Part shown: positions 20,183-29,650 of the stretch, piece by piece
Layout of the letters: every line of letters starts with the position of its first letter
How positions within the stretch are numbered: position 1 is the first letter of the stretch
Assembly: GCF_900187945.1 (NCBI RefSeq)
Contig: NZ_FYEH01000006.1
Coordinates: 62,001-126,000, forward strand
Source: Arboricoccus pini
GTDB taxonomy: Bacteria > Pseudomonadota > Alphaproteobacteria > Geminicoccales > Geminicoccaceae
Direction: 5' to 3'
DNA length: 64,000 nt
The notes under the pieces: generated by a model
Told to the model about the DNA's origin: nothing
What the model saw: only the letters and a program-made list of their open reading frames with translations
Databases searched by the model: none
Translations under genes and position numbers: made by a program

Positions 20183-21478
20183 ATGCCGCTCCGACTGCCT
20201 GTCAGCTCTCAGCAATCGACGACCCTCAAGGTGCCGCCGGACCCGCGGAGCTCGATCGACGCCCTGATGATGGCAGCCCTGGCCGTTGGCAAGAGCCGTG
20301 TCGATCGCTTGGCATCGCATCCGCATATCGACGCCTTCATGCTTGCGCTGCAAGAATTGGGGGTTTTGATCACACTGGATACAAATGATGGGGTGCTGCT
20401 GCATGGCGTCGGCGTTGGCGGCTTCCTCAGCCCCGCTTCGACCCTACCGGTGTCGGCGATGACCTTCCCTCTTCTGCTAGGCGCCCTCGTGGGCCACGCC
20501 TTCGATAGCATCATGACCTGTGAGGGAAGCGGGTCAGTGGAGACCATGCTGACGTCGCTCCTGCCACCGCTGGCCGCCATGGGCGTGATCGCCAAGAATC
20601 GGCCGGAGCCGCGCTTCCCTCTGTTGTTGGAGGGGCGCAGCGACCTCATGCCCGTCGAATGGGATGCTGACGACGCAACCGACGGCACCCTTTTACGAAC
20701 CTTGCTGCTAGCCGGCCTGCACGCGCCGGGAACCACGTCGCTGTGCATACCGCGACCATCGACCGACCCGATTCTGACGGCATTGCAAAGCATCGGCGCC
20801 AAAATCGAAGAGGCGGGACAAAACGAAGGTCGCCTACATATCGCCATCAGCGGCCAACCCGAGCTGAAGCCGGCAGATTGGGCGGTAGCCGGCGATGATC
20901 TTATTGCCGCCTGTCTTATCGTCACCGCCGCCTGTTCGCCCGGAGCGTCGGTTATTCTCGAAGCGGTGCCGAACAGCCCGGCCATCCTCTGGCTGACCCG
21001 GAGCTTGAAACAGGCGGGTGCGACAATCAAAACGCTCAACACCCACGCGTGCTACGGCGGTTTCATGATCGACCTCGCGATCGACGGCACATCCCTTTCG
21101 GCGATCGACGTGGAACTGGAAAATCCACTTCCCTCGAGGGAGTTTAGCCTGTTGCTGGCCAGCGGTCTGGCGCGCGGCAGCGACAGGTCGGTACTACGCG
21201 GCCTAGGGCCCAACGCCTCGATGCGCAGCCGCGTTGCCAGGCTCGCCGCTTGCGGTGTGGCGATCGATGTCGTAGGCGACAACCTCGTTGCAGGTGGCAC
21301 CGCGGCCAGTGCGACAGCGGATCTTAGCGGCTTCGATGATGACCAGTTGACCGCTGCCTTCCTGACGGCGGCCGGGCCCACGAGGGCAGCGCTCATTGGC
21401 AGCAGCGCGTTCGGGGACTTGGCTTTGTCCTGCCTGCGTCAGCTCGTTCCCAACGCCAGAGATGAGAGACATTCGTGA
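20183..21478 (+). CDS. AroA-family (EPSP synthase-like) protein lacking the active-site residues
   Basis: Intact 431-residue frame at the canonical aroA position before cmk and rpsA. It aligns in pattern along the first two thirds with alphaproteobacterial EPSP synthase: LKVPPDPRSSIDALMMAALA stands where VRIPGDKSISHRSFM occurs, and LLHGVGVGGFLSP, SLLPPLAAMGV and TLLLAGLHAPGTTS have clear counterparts. However, every signature is changed: GDKSxSHR (PEP/shikimate-3-phosphate lysine and arginine) to PDPRSSID; GNAxTxxR to VSAMTFPL; the KRPM arginine to Glu120 (VETM); SAQVKSA to DGTLLRT; LRVKESDR to LGPNASMR. The fold may be kept but catalysis of PEP transfer should be impossible. Its stop overlaps the cmk start, so it is co-translated with essential genes. 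Start ATG 20183 by family length; the ribosome-binding site is weak. Confidence 0.7.
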   Translation: MPLRLPVSSQQSTTLKVPPDPRSSIDALMMAALAVGKSRVDRLASHPHIDAFMLALQELGVLITLDTNDGVLLHGVGVGGFLSPASTLPVSAMTFPLLLGALVGHAFDSIMTCEGSGSVETMLTSLLPPLAAMGVIAKNRPEPRFPLLLEGRSDLMPVEWDADDATDGTLLRTLLLAGLHAPGTTSLCIPRPSTDPILTALQSIGAKIEEAGQNEGRLHIAISGQPELKPADWAVAGDDLIAACLIVTAACSPGASVILEAVPNSPAILWLTRSLKQAGATIKTLNTHACYGGFMIDLAIDGTSLSAIDVELENPLPSREFSLLLASGLARGSDRSVLRGLGPNASMRSRVARLAACGVAIDVVGDNLVAGGTAASATADLSGFDDDQLTAAFLTAAGPTRAALIGSSAFGDLALSCLRQLVPNARDERHS

Positions 21479-22164
21479 GCTTGGACCCTGCCAGAGCTGC
21501 CGACCCCCTCGTGATAGCGGTCGACGGCCCGGCCGCTTCCGGCAAGAGCACGATCGCCAAGGCGCTGGCGGGGCGATTCGGCCTGGCGTTTCTCGACACC
21601 GGCCTCCTCTACCGCGCCGTCGGCCGCAAACTCCTCGATTGCGGGCTCGATCCGGCGGATGCCGAGGCAGCCTTGAAGGCAGCCGAAACGCTGCAGGCCT
21701 CGGATGTCGACGAGGCAAAGCTAACGGGTGACGAAACCGGCCAGGCGGGCTCGAAGGTCGCAGCCGTCCCCTCCGTTCGAGCTGTCCTTTTGCCTTTCCA
21801 GCGCAACGTCGCGAGGTCGGCGCCAGGCGCGGTTCTGGCCGGCCGCGATGTCGGTACGGTGATTTGCCCCGATGCTGCCGTGAAGCTGTTCATAACGGCC
21901 TCGGTAGAGGAGCGGGCCAACCGCCGGTTTGCGGAGTTGCATCAGCGCGGCGCAAATCCTATAAGGGCGCAAGTTCTCGAGGATATGATCGAGCGCGATA
22001 GACGCGACACCAGTCGGTCTGTCGCGCCTTTGCGCGTGGCAGACGATGCCCACGTCCTGGACACCACGCAGCTTTCTCTCGACGCGACGCTAGCCGCCGC
22101 CGCCGAGCTGGTAAGGCTGTCGCTGGTTCGAGCCGGACGCCGGGACGAAGCCGCTAGCGGTTAA
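21475..22164 (+). CDS. cmk: Cytidylate kinase
   Basis: 229-residue (d)CMP kinase, cytoplasmic, making CDP/dCDP for nucleic acid and lipid synthesis. P-loop IAVDGPAASGKSTIAKALA near residues 14-32; LAFLDTGLLYRAVGRKLLD is the CMP-binding YRA motif; AGRDVGTVICPDAAVKLFITAS and ERDRRDTSRSVAPL follow. The start is GTG at 21475, overlapping the preceding stop (GTGA). The gene follows aroA-like and precedes rpsA, the standard order. Confidence 0.95.
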   Translation: MSLDPARAADPLVIAVDGPAASGKSTIAKALAGRFGLAFLDTGLLYRAVGRKLLDCGLDPADAEAALKAAETLQASDVDEAKLTGDETGQAGSKVAAVPSVRAVLLPFQRNVARSAPGAVLAGRDVGTVICPDAAVKLFITASVEERANRRFAELHQRGANPIRAQVLEDMIERDRRDTSRSVAPLRVADDAHVLDTTQLSLDATLAAAAELVRLSLVRAGRRDEAASG

Positions 22165-22248
22165 GCGATACCTCGACGACGCTTGTTGCAACCCCAGCCC
22201 CGGCTGGCCCGTCCTCGAGGCGGCGCCTGCCGGCTTCTTGGAGACTCT

Positions 22249-23982
22249 ATGTCGGAAAGCACCGCCACCCTCGATCGGGGGGCCTCCCTCGACGATTTCG
22301 CGGCCATGTTGGATGAGACGCTAGGATCCTCGGGTCGTCTCGAGGGTACGGTCGTGCGCGGCACGGTCGTGGGCCTCGATAGCGAAGACGTCATCGTCGA
22401 TGTTGGCCTCAAGTCGGAAGGCCGCGTGCCCCTGCGCGAGTTCAGCGTTCAGGGCCAGGCTCCGGAGGTCAATATCGGGGATAGCGTCGACGTCTACGTC
22501 GAGCGCTTCGAAAACAAGAGCGGCGAGGCCGTTCTTTCTCGTGACAAGGCACGTCGCGAGGAAAGCTGGAACCGTCTCGAGCGTGCCTTCAATGACGTTG
22601 GCAAGGTCGAGGGCTTCATCTTCGGACGCGTCAAGGGCGGGTTTGCCGTCGATCTCGGCGGTGCCGTTGCCTTCCTGCCTGGCTCGCAGGTCGACATCCG
22701 GCCGCTCAAGGACATCGGCCACCTGCTCAACAAGACCGAGCCCTTCCAGATCCTGAAGATGGATCGCCGCCGCGGGAACATCGTCGTCTCGCGCCGCGCC
22801 GTCTTGGAAGAGAGCCGCGCCGAACAGCGCAACGAACTGCTGGCCAATCTTGCCGAAGGCCAGATCCTGGATGGCGTCGTCAAGAACATCACCGATTATG
22901 GTGCGTTCGTCGATCTTGGCGGTCTCGACGGTCTGCTGCATGTGACCGACATTTCGTGGCGCCGCATCAACCACCCAGCCGACGTCCTACAGGTTGGCCA
23001 GACCGTCAAGGTTCAGGTGATTCGCTTCAACCGCGAGACACAGCGCATCTCGCTCGGCATGAAGCAGCTTGAGGCCGATCCGTGGGAAGGCATCGAGCTC
23101 AAGTACCCCGTTGGTGCAAAGTATTCGGGTCGCGTGACCAACATCACCGACTACGGCGCCTTTGTCGAACTGGAGCCGGGCGTCGAGGGCTTGGTCCACG
23201 TCTCCGAGATGAGCTGGACCAAGAAGAACGTCCATCCCGGCAAGATCGTCTCGACCAGCCAGGAAGTCGAGGTGATGGTGCTCGAGGTAGATCCCGACAA
23301 GCGCCGGATCAGCCTCGGCCTTAAGCAGACCATGGGCAATCCCTGGGAGACCTTCCTCGAGACCCATCCGTTGGGTTCGGTCCTGGAAGGTGAGGTTCGC
23401 AACATCACCGAGTTCGGTCTCTTCATCGGCACCGATGCAGATATCGACGGCATGGTACACCTCTCCGACATCGACTGGGCGGAGCAAGGCGAAGAGGCCA
23501 TCAAGCGCTTCAACAAAGGCGACATGGTCAAGGCGGTCGTTCTCGATGTGGATGTCGAGAAGGAGCGCATTTCGCTCGGCATCAAGCAACTGGCCGATGA
23601 CCCCTTCAAGGAAGCGGTCTCGGGCATCCAGAAGGGCGAGCGGGTCACCTGCACGGTCAAGGAAGTGAACTCGGGTGGCGTCGAGGTCGAGGTTGATGGC
23701 GGTGCTACCGGCTTCATCCGCAAGGCCGAGCTGTCACGCGATCGAGACGAGCAGCGTCCGGAGCGGTTCGCTGTCGGCGAGAAAGTCGATGCGCGTGTTA
23801 TCAATATCGACGCGCTCAATCGCCGCCTTACGCTTTCGGTGAAGGCGCTCGAGATCGCCGACGAGAAGCAGGCGATGGCCGAATACGGTTCCACGGACAG
23901 TGGCGCCAGCCTTGGTGATATCCTGGGAGCAGCGCTTCGTCAGAAGGCCGCTGCCGACAGCACCGATCGCAGCGACGACTGA
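22249..23982 (+). CDS. rpsA: 30S ribosomal protein S1
   Basis: 577-residue protein with six S1 (OB-fold) repeats that binds mRNA on the small ribosomal subunit. Repeats are visible from repeated segments such as VKNITDYGAFVDLGGLDGLLHVTD, VTNITDYGAFVELEPGVEGL and VRNITEFGLFIGTDADIDG, each ending with a KRISLGLKQ-type strand. The frame extends 22 codons upstream, but ATG 22249 has TTGGAGA at proper spacing and matches the family start (MSESTATLD). A strong intrinsic terminator follows. Confidence 0.97.
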   Translation: MSESTATLDRGASLDDFAAMLDETLGSSGRLEGTVVRGTVVGLDSEDVIVDVGLKSEGRVPLREFSVQGQAPEVNIGDSVDVYVERFENKSGEAVLSRDKARREESWNRLERAFNDVGKVEGFIFGRVKGGFAVDLGGAVAFLPGSQVDIRPLKDIGHLLNKTEPFQILKMDRRRGNIVVSRRAVLEESRAEQRNELLANLAEGQILDGVVKNITDYGAFVDLGGLDGLLHVTDISWRRINHPADVLQVGQTVKVQVIRFNRETQRISLGMKQLEADPWEGIELKYPVGAKYSGRVTNITDYGAFVELEPGVEGLVHVSEMSWTKKNVHPGKIVSTSQEVEVMVLEVDPDKRRISLGLKQTMGNPWETFLETHPLGSVLEGEVRNITEFGLFIGTDADIDGMVHLSDIDWAEQGEEAIKRFNKGDMVKAVVLDVDVEKERISLGIKQLADDPFKEAVSGIQKGERVTCTVKEVNSGGVEVEVDGGATGFIRKAELSRDRDEQRPERFAVGEKVDARVINIDALNRRLTLSVKALEIADEKQAMAEYGSTDSGASLGDILGAALRQKAAADSTDRSDD

Positions 23983-24020
23983 TCGGCGGCGCCCACGGGC
24001 GCGTGTATTGACAGGTATCG

Positions 24021-24053
24021 GGGGGCGGTCCAACAGGGGCCGCCCCCTTTTTT
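24021..24053 (+). terminator. Intrinsic terminator of rpsA
   Basis: GGGGGCGG and CCGCCCCC form a perfect 8-bp GC stem with an 11-base loop, followed by six T (24048-24053). It lies 38 bases after the rpsA stop, ending the aroA-like/cmk/rpsA transcript and separating it from ihfB. Confidence 0.92.
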
Positions 24054-24249
24054 ATGCCGGATCATCACGAGCACCCGGGACACAGGCGAGTGGCCGATTT
24101 TGACCACGCCTACCGCGCGCCTTGACGCTCTGGCCGGCCATTGGCTAAGCGGAACGCATCCGGCCTATCCCCGGGCGCATTGCTAGCGCCCGATCCATCT
24201 TCGTTGGCATTCGGCCTGCCCTTATCAACCGCGAGCGGAAAGCGGACCG

Positions 24250-24537
24250 ATGACGAAATCCGATCTCGTCAAGCGACTGGCCGCAGCCAATCCGCATCTC
24301 TACCTCCGCGACGTGGAAAAGATCGTCGCCACGGTGTTTGAGGAGATCAGCTTGGCACTGACGCGCGGAGATCGGGTCGAGTTGCGAGGCTTTGGGGCTT
24401 TCTCGGTACGCGCGCGCGATGCACGGCAAGGTCGCAATCCACGTACCGGGGACGAGGTCGAGGTGCCCGACAAGCAGGTCCCACATTTCAAGACCGGCAA
24501 GGAACTACGAGACCGCCTCAACCAGGAGGCTGACTGA
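24250..24537 (+). CDS. ihfB: Integration host factor subunit beta
   Basis: 95-residue DNA-bending HU/IHF-family protein, partner of IHF alpha in transcription, replication and recombination. [21 protein letters not shown] at the N-terminus, [17 protein letters not shown] and the DNA-arm motif [15 protein letters not shown] are diagnostic; the C-terminus [13 protein letters not shown] is typical of the beta subunit. It follows rpsA as in most alphaproteobacteria, but its own promoter is expected because of the rpsA terminator. Confidence 0.95.
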   Translation: MTKSDLVKRLAAANPHLYLRDVEKIVATVFEEISLALTRGDRVELRGFGAFSVRARDARQGRNPRTGDEVEVPDKQVPHFKTGKELRDRLNQEAD

Positions 24538-24738
24538 GCACCGGCCACCTAAGCCCGGCCCCGGCGGTTGGCGACGGACGACAATCTCGCTAGATGGAAG
24601 CAGTGGGCGACCGCTCAGACGACCGATATCGTGGTGCGTCGGCTACCATGCAGAGTTTGCGAGGGGCTTCGCTCAGCGCCGCGATCGGCGCGCTGATCTT
24701 TCGATCGGGCTGCTTCGTTACATCAGGAGACGCAATCC

Positions 24739-25077
24739 ATGCTGCGCGCGATACGCCTCGTCATCGCCATCCTCGCGATCCTGGTCATCGTCGACATGGC
24801 CGTCGTCAATCGCGACAATGTCACGATAAGCTTCTGGCCGCTTCCCTATACGAGCGACACACCTCTCTTTGTCATAGGCGCGATCTGCCTCGTGGTGGGC
24901 GCGGTCCTGGGGGGCATCGCGACCTGGCTGGGCGCTTGGCGCTATCGCGCCAGGGCCAATCGGAACCGCCGCCAGCTTCGCGAGCTGGAAGCGCGCGAGC
25001 ATGCCCGGCAGCGACAGGAAGCAGCTGCGGAAAATGAGCGTCAAAAGCAGCGCCGAGCCAACCTGACGCTCACCTGA
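24739..25077 (+). CDS. LapA domain-containing (DUF1049) membrane protein
   Basis: 112-residue inner-membrane protein. Two hydrophobic segments (about residues 5-22 and 44-68) flank a short periplasmic loop with NRDNVTISFWPLPY, the LapA-domain signature; a basic, Gln/Arg/Glu-rich cytoplasmic tail (70-112) is probably helical. Relatives (LapA/YciS) take part in regulating lipopolysaccharide assembly in enterobacteria; the role in alphaproteobacteria is less clear. It stands in its usual place between ihfB and pyrF. The ATG follows AGGAGA. Confidence 0.85.
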   Translation: MLRAIRLVIAILAILVIVDMAVVNRDNVTISFWPLPYTSDTPLFVIGAICLVVGAVLGGIATWLGAWRYRARANRNRRQLRELEAREHARQRQEAAAENERQKQRRANLTLT

Positions 25078-25194
25078 GCCATAGGCGGCATCGCCCGATC
25101 CCTGCTGGCCATCTTCGCTTTGGCAGGCTGCGAGCGCCATGCTATAGCGGCGCGCCTTACAATGGGGTGACCGCCTCCTTATCTCAGCAAGACC

Positions 25195-25914
25195 ATGGGT
25201 TTGACGAGCACTGCTATCAATCCGATCTACGTCGCGATCGACCGCCCGGACCTCAAGGGCGCGCTGGAGCTTGCCGGCGTCCTGAAGGGCCATGTGGGGG
25301 GCCTTAAGCTCGGCCTCGAATTCGTTACCGCCAACGGGCCCGCCGGGGTACGGGAGATGGCAGCAGTGGGTCTGCCGGTCTTCCTCGACCTCAAGTTCCA
25401 CGACATTCCCAATACGGTGCACGCTGCGGTCAAAGCCGCCTGCGAACTGGGTGTCGCCATCATCAATGTGCATGCCGCCGGCGGTCCAGCGATGCTAGCA
25501 GCGGCAAGGGATGCAGCAGCCGCATCGCGAACGCCGCCCAAGGTCATAGCGGTGACGGTGCTGACCAGTCTCAATGGCGACGATCTGGCGGCTACCGGTG
25601 TAGCGGCATCTCCAGACGAGCACGCGGTCCGTCTGGCGTTACTCGCCAAGTCCAATGGCCTGGATGGTGTCGTTTGCTCCGCGCACGAACTCAAGGCGAT
25701 ACGGACGCGATGCGGACCCGACTTCATGACAATCGTCCCGGGCATCCGACCAGCGAACGCGGCCGACAGTGATCAAAAGCGTATCATGACGCCCGAGGCA
25801 GCGATGGCCGCAGGGGCGGATCTCCTCGTCATCGGACGTCCAATCACGGCGGCAGCAGATCCTGTTGAGGCAGCCCGCGCGATCGGCGTGACGCTGAAAG
25901 CGAACTGCTCATGA
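25195..25914 (+). CDS. pyrF: Orotidine 5'-phosphate decarboxylase
   Basis: 239-residue TIM-barrel enzyme converting OMP to UMP, the last step of de novo pyrimidine synthesis. Substrate-binding IYVAIDRPD at the start, LKLGLEF, the catalytic DLKFHDIPNTV (Lys and two Asp), and the phosphate-binding TIVPGIRPAN and LLVIGRPIT near the C-terminus are all present. The stop overlaps the trpF ATG (ATGA). The pyrF-trpF-trpB-trpA-accD-folC order is conserved in related bacteria. Confidence 0.96.
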   Translation: MGLTSTAINPIYVAIDRPDLKGALELAGVLKGHVGGLKLGLEFVTANGPAGVREMAAVGLPVFLDLKFHDIPNTVHAAVKAACELGVAIINVHAAGGPAMLAAARDAAAASRTPPKVIAVTVLTSLNGDDLAATGVAASPDEHAVRLALLAKSNGLDGVVCSAHELKAIRTRCGPDFMTIVPGIRPANAADSDQKRIMTPEAAMAAGADLLVIGRPITAAADPVEAARAIGVTLKANCS

Positions 25915-26576
25915 GCCTGATGGTCAAGATCTGCGGCCTACGTGAACAGATGGCAGTTGAACAGGCCGTCAATGCCGGTGCACGCTATTTGGGCTTCATC
26001 TTCTACCCACCCTCCGTCCGGGCGTTGCGGCCCGACGAGGCAGCTACGCTGATGGCCGACATCCCCGACAATGTTGGGAAGGTGGGGGTCTTTGTCGATC
26101 CGAGCGACAGAGAGATCGAGACCGTGTTGGCGCTCTGCCCACTCGACGTCATTCAGCTCCATGGCCGAGAAACGCCAGATCGCGTCGCCCAGGTGGCGCT
26201 GCGCAGCGGATTGCAGGTAATGAAAGCCATCCAGGTCGAAACGGCAGACGATCTGGGCGCATTGTCGGCGCACGTCGCTGCCGCAGACATGATTCTCTTC
26301 GATGCCAAGGCCCCCCGCGATGGCGCGGCGGTCCCAGGTGGCAATGGCCTGGCCTTCGATTGGCAGCTGTTGCAGAATCTGACCATCGACAAGCCCTGGT
26401 TCCTTGCAGGCGGCCTCAACAAGGAAAACCTGGCGCTCGCCGTCGAGCTCGTCGATCCGCCCGGCGTCGATGTCTCCTCCGGCGTGGAGCGATGGCCGGG
26501 GGCCAAAGATCCCGCGAAACTGGACGCCTTCCTGGCCGAGGCGCGCCGATTGGCCGACCTGCACAAGGCATCCTAG
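25911..26576 (+). CDS. trpF: Phosphoribosylanthranilate isomerase
   Basis: 221-residue TIM-barrel isomerase of tryptophan synthesis. Catalytic Cys in [10 protein letters not shown] near residue 8, [12 protein letters not shown], the catalytic Asp in [24 protein letters not shown], and [15 protein letters not shown] with [16 protein letters not shown] as phosphate-binding strands. Overlaps pyrF by four bases; trpB starts 70 bases downstream. Confidence 0.96.
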   Translation: MSLMVKICGLREQMAVEQAVNAGARYLGFIFYPPSVRALRPDEAATLMADIPDNVGKVGVFVDPSDREIETVLALCPLDVIQLHGRETPDRVAQVALRSGLQVMKAIQVETADDLGALSAHVAAADMILFDAKAPRDGAAVPGGNGLAFDWQLLQNLTIDKPWFLAGGLNKENLALAVELVDPPGVDVSSGVERWPGAKDPAKLDAFLAEARRLADLHKAS

Positions 26577-26646
26577 CCATGAGCGCTTTGGTCGCCCGAC
26601 GTGTTGCGCCCAGCCTTCCCCTATCCTTGCTGCCCGGACAAGCTTG

Positions 26647-27885
26647 ATGACTGCCGAGACTGCCTCTTCCACTTCCGCCAGGCCAAACAGCCTGCGTCAG
26701 GGACCCGACGCACGAGGGCGCTTCGGCATTCACGGCGGCCGCTTTGTCGCCGAGACATTGATGCCGCTTATCCTAGAATTGGAGCGCGCCTACGAGATCG
26801 CAAAGAAAGACGATCGCTTTAAGGCCGAGCTCGATTACTGGTTCAAGGATTATGTCGGTCGACCATCTCCGCTTTATTTTGCCGAACCCCTGACCAATGT
26901 GCTGGGCGGTGCCCGCATCTATTTCAAGCGCGAGGAGTTGAATCACACAGGCGCCCATAAGATCAATAACTGCCTTGGTCAGATCCTGCTGGCTCAGCGT
27001 ATGGGCAAGAAGCGAATCATCGCCGAGACGGGCGCCGGCCAGCATGGCGTGGCGACCGCGACGGTAGCTGCCCGGTTCGGCCTGCCTTGCGTCGTCTACA
27101 TGGGCGAGACGGACATTGAGCGGCAAAAGCCCAATGTCTTCCGCATGCGGCTTCTGGGTGCCGAGGTGATTCCGGTTAAATCCGGCTCTCGTACGCTCAA
27201 GGACGCGATGAATGAGGCGCTACGCGATTGGGTCACGAATGTTGAAGATACGTTCTACCTGATCGGCACGGCGGCTGGCCCTCATCCCTACCCTGCGATG
27301 GTGCGCGATTTCCAGTCGGTGATCGGCAACGAGACGCGCGAGCAGATCCTCGCGAAAGAAGGACGCCTGCCCGACGTTCTCGTCGCCGCCATCGGCGGCG
27401 GCTCGAACGCGATCGGCCTCTTTCATCCATTCCTTGATGATCCGGAGGTGCGGCTCGTGGCCGTCGAGGCCGCCGGGCATGGCATCGAGACGGGCAAGCA
27501 TGCAGCGGCCATCGCCGGCGGCCGCCCCGGCGTGCTGCACGGACAGCGCTCCTATTTGATTCAGGACGATGACGGCCAGGTGGCCGAGGCACATTCCATC
27601 TCGGCCGGCCTCGACTATCCGGGCGTCGGTCCCGAGCACGCTTGGCTCGCCGATATCGGTCGCATGGAAGTGACGGCGGCAACCGACGACGAGGCTTTGG
27701 CGGCGTTTCAGACCACGGCCAAGCTCGAGGGTATCCTGCCCGCGCTCGAAAGCGCTCATGCGATCGCAGCGACGATCAAGCTGGCACCGCAACTCGCCAA
27801 GGATCAAATCCTCGTCCTCAACCTCAGCGGGCGAGGTGATAAAGATATCTTCACGGTCGCTTCCTCGATGGGAGTCGAGCTTTGA
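26647..27885 (+). CDS. trpB: Tryptophan synthase beta chain
   Basis: 412-residue PLP enzyme joining indole and serine. The Schiff-base lysine is in [15 protein letters not shown]; the PLP-phosphate loop is [26 protein letters not shown] contains the catalytic Glu. The early [17 protein letters not shown] is diagnostic. The frame is open further 5' over trpF, but family comparison and the ATG at 26647 set the start. Its stop overlaps the trpA TTG start. Confidence 0.96.
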   Translation: MTAETASSTSARPNSLRQGPDARGRFGIHGGRFVAETLMPLILELERAYEIAKKDDRFKAELDYWFKDYVGRPSPLYFAEPLTNVLGGARIYFKREELNHTGAHKINNCLGQILLAQRMGKKRIIAETGAGQHGVATATVAARFGLPCVVYMGETDIERQKPNVFRMRLLGAEVIPVKSGSRTLKDAMNEALRDWVTNVEDTFYLIGTAAGPHPYPAMVRDFQSVIGNETREQILAKEGRLPDVLVAAIGGGSNAIGLFHPFLDDPEVRLVAVEAAGHGIETGKHAAAIAGGRPGVLHGQRSYLIQDDDGQVAEAHSISAGLDYPGVGPEHAWLADIGRMEVTAATDDEALAAFQTTAKLEGILPALESAHAIAATIKLAPQLAKDQILVLNLSGRGDKDIFTVASSMGVEL

Positions 27886-28712
27886 GCCGCATTGCCCGTC
27901 GTTTTCACGATCTGAAGGCCGAGGATCGGGCGGCCCTCGTCACGTTTCTTGTGGCCGGTGATCCGGACCTGGAGACAAGCCAGGCATTGATCGACGGCCT
28001 ACCGGCTTCCGGTGCCGATCTGATCGAAATCGGCATGCCGTTTACCGATCCCATGGCCGATGGTCCCGCAATCCAGGCCGCGGGTCTGCGCGCGCTAGCG
28101 GCAGGTGCAACGATGGATCGTACCCTCGAAATGGTTCGCCGTTTCAGGGATACCGACAAGGTCACACCCATCGTTCTGATGGGATATTATAATCCCATCT
28201 GGGCACGCGGTCCCGAGCGCTTTCTCGCCGAAGCCGGCGCTGCCGGCGTCGACGGTCTCATTATCGTCGACCTCCCCCCCGAAGAGGATGAAGAACTTTG
28301 CCTGCCGGCCCGTGCCGCCGGAATCGACTTCATTCGTCTTGCGACACCTACCACCGACAGCGCTCGCCTGCCGGCCGTTCTCCTGAACAGTTCGGGCTTC
28401 ATCTATTATGTCTCGGTTGCCGGCATTACCGGCCAAAAACGGGCTACGGCCGAGGTTATCGGCCAGGCGGTCCGTCGCCTGCGCGCAGCCACGGACCTGC
28501 CGATCGCCGTTGGCTTTGGCATTCGCGAGCCCGAGCAAGCCGCCGAGGTGGCGCGACTAGCCGATGCGGTCGTCGTCGGCTCCGCCCTGGTCGATAGCGT
28601 TGCGGCAAGCCTGGATCCTTCCGGTCAGGCTCAACCAGAGCTCGTGCGTGCAGTCCACAGCCGCGTCGAACGCCTGGCCGCGGCCATTAGAACTGCGAGG
28701 CAACAATCGTGA
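27882..28712 (+). CDS. trpA: Tryptophan synthase alpha chain
   Basis: 276-residue TIM-barrel subunit cleaving indole-3-glycerol phosphate to indole. Signature [19 protein letters not shown] with the catalytic Glu, [21 protein letters not shown] (second catalytic Asp) and [16 protein letters not shown] phosphate loop. The start is TTG at 27882, overlapping the trpB stop, with GGAG eight bases upstream; no better in-frame ATG lies near. The stop overlaps accD. Confidence 0.95.
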   Translation: MSRIARRFHDLKAEDRAALVTFLVAGDPDLETSQALIDGLPASGADLIEIGMPFTDPMADGPAIQAAGLRALAAGATMDRTLEMVRRFRDTDKVTPIVLMGYYNPIWARGPERFLAEAGAAGVDGLIIVDLPPEEDEELCLPARAAGIDFIRLATPTTDSARLPAVLLNSSGFIYYVSVAGITGQKRATAEVIGQAVRRLRAATDLPIAVGFGIREPEQAAEVARLADAVVVGSALVDSVAASLDPSGQAQPELVRAVHSRVERLAAAIRTARQQS

Positions 28713-29650
28713 ACTGGCTTTCCAGCTACGTCCGCCCGAAGATCCGCGCCCTCGTCGGCCAAAGCCGCCCGGACCTGCCGGAAAATCTTTGGGATCAATG
28801 TGCGTCCTGCGAACGGATGATCTTTCACCGAGATCTCGAAGCCAATGGCCGGGTTTGCCCGCATTGCGGCTACCATATGCGGGTAGGACCGGAGTTCCGC
28901 TTCCGTGCCCTGTTCGATGAAGGAAGCTGGCAACGGGTGGAAGCACCGAGGGTCGCGGCCGATCCGCTGAAATTCCGTGACCTCAAACGCTACTCCGATC
29001 GTCTTAAGGAGGCTCAGAACCGGACCAAGGCATTCGATGCGCTTGAGGCCGCAGCCGGCACGGTGGACGGCTTGCCAACTGTCATTGCCGTTATGAATTT
29101 CGACTTCATGACGGGCACGATGGGAACGGCCTTGGGTGAGGCTTTCATTACGGCTGCCAGGCACGCTGTCGAAACGCGAAGTGCCTTTCTTGTCGTCACG
29201 GCTTCCGGCGGCGCCAGAATGCAGGAGGGCGCCTTGTCGCTCATGCAAATGGCGCGCACGACGATCGCCGTGCAGGAGATCAAGGAGGCAGGCCTTCCCT
29301 ATATCGTCCTCCTCACCGATCCGACGACGGGCGGCGTCACCGCATCCTTTGCCATGCTAGGCGACATTCACCTGGCCGAACCTGCCGCGATGATCGGCTT
29401 TGCTGGCCCGCGCGTCATCGAGCAGACGATCAGGGAGAAGCTGCCGAATGGCTTCCAGCGCGCGGAGTATTTGAAGGAACACGGTATTGTCGACCTCGTG
29501 GTGCCACGGCACGAGATGCGGGCGACGCTCGCCAGACTTCTAGGTCTGCTACTGCGTCCCAAGCTAGAGAGCCCCCCAGCCGCAGAGGTGACGAGCGGGC
29601 CGGAAGTCGCCACCGAGGACGAGATGGCGAATGTCGACGCTGGTCAGTGA
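28709..29650 (+). CDS. accD: Acetyl-CoA carboxylase carboxyltransferase subunit beta
   Basis: 313-residue zinc-ribbon carboxyltransferase subunit making malonyl-CoA with AccA. The zinc site is CASC (31, 34) and CPHC (50, 53); the crotonase-type core carries [22 protein letters not shown] and [20 protein letters not shown], with [12 protein letters not shown] binding CoA. The start is GTG at 28709 overlapping the trpA stop. The last 30 residues are acidic and overlap folC by 20 bases. Confidence 0.96.
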   Translation: MNWLSSYVRPKIRALVGQSRPDLPENLWDQCASCERMIFHRDLEANGRVCPHCGYHMRVGPEFRFRALFDEGSWQRVEAPRVAADPLKFRDLKRYSDRLKEAQNRTKAFDALEAAAGTVDGLPTVIAVMNFDFMTGTMGTALGEAFITAARHAVETRSAFLVVTASGGARMQEGALSLMQMARTTIAVQEIKEAGLPYIVLLTDPTTGGVTASFAMLGDIHLAEPAAMIGFAGPRVIEQTIREKLPNGFQRAEYLKEHGIVDLVVPRHEMRATLARLLGLLLRPKLESPPAAEVTSGPEVATEDEMANVDAGQ

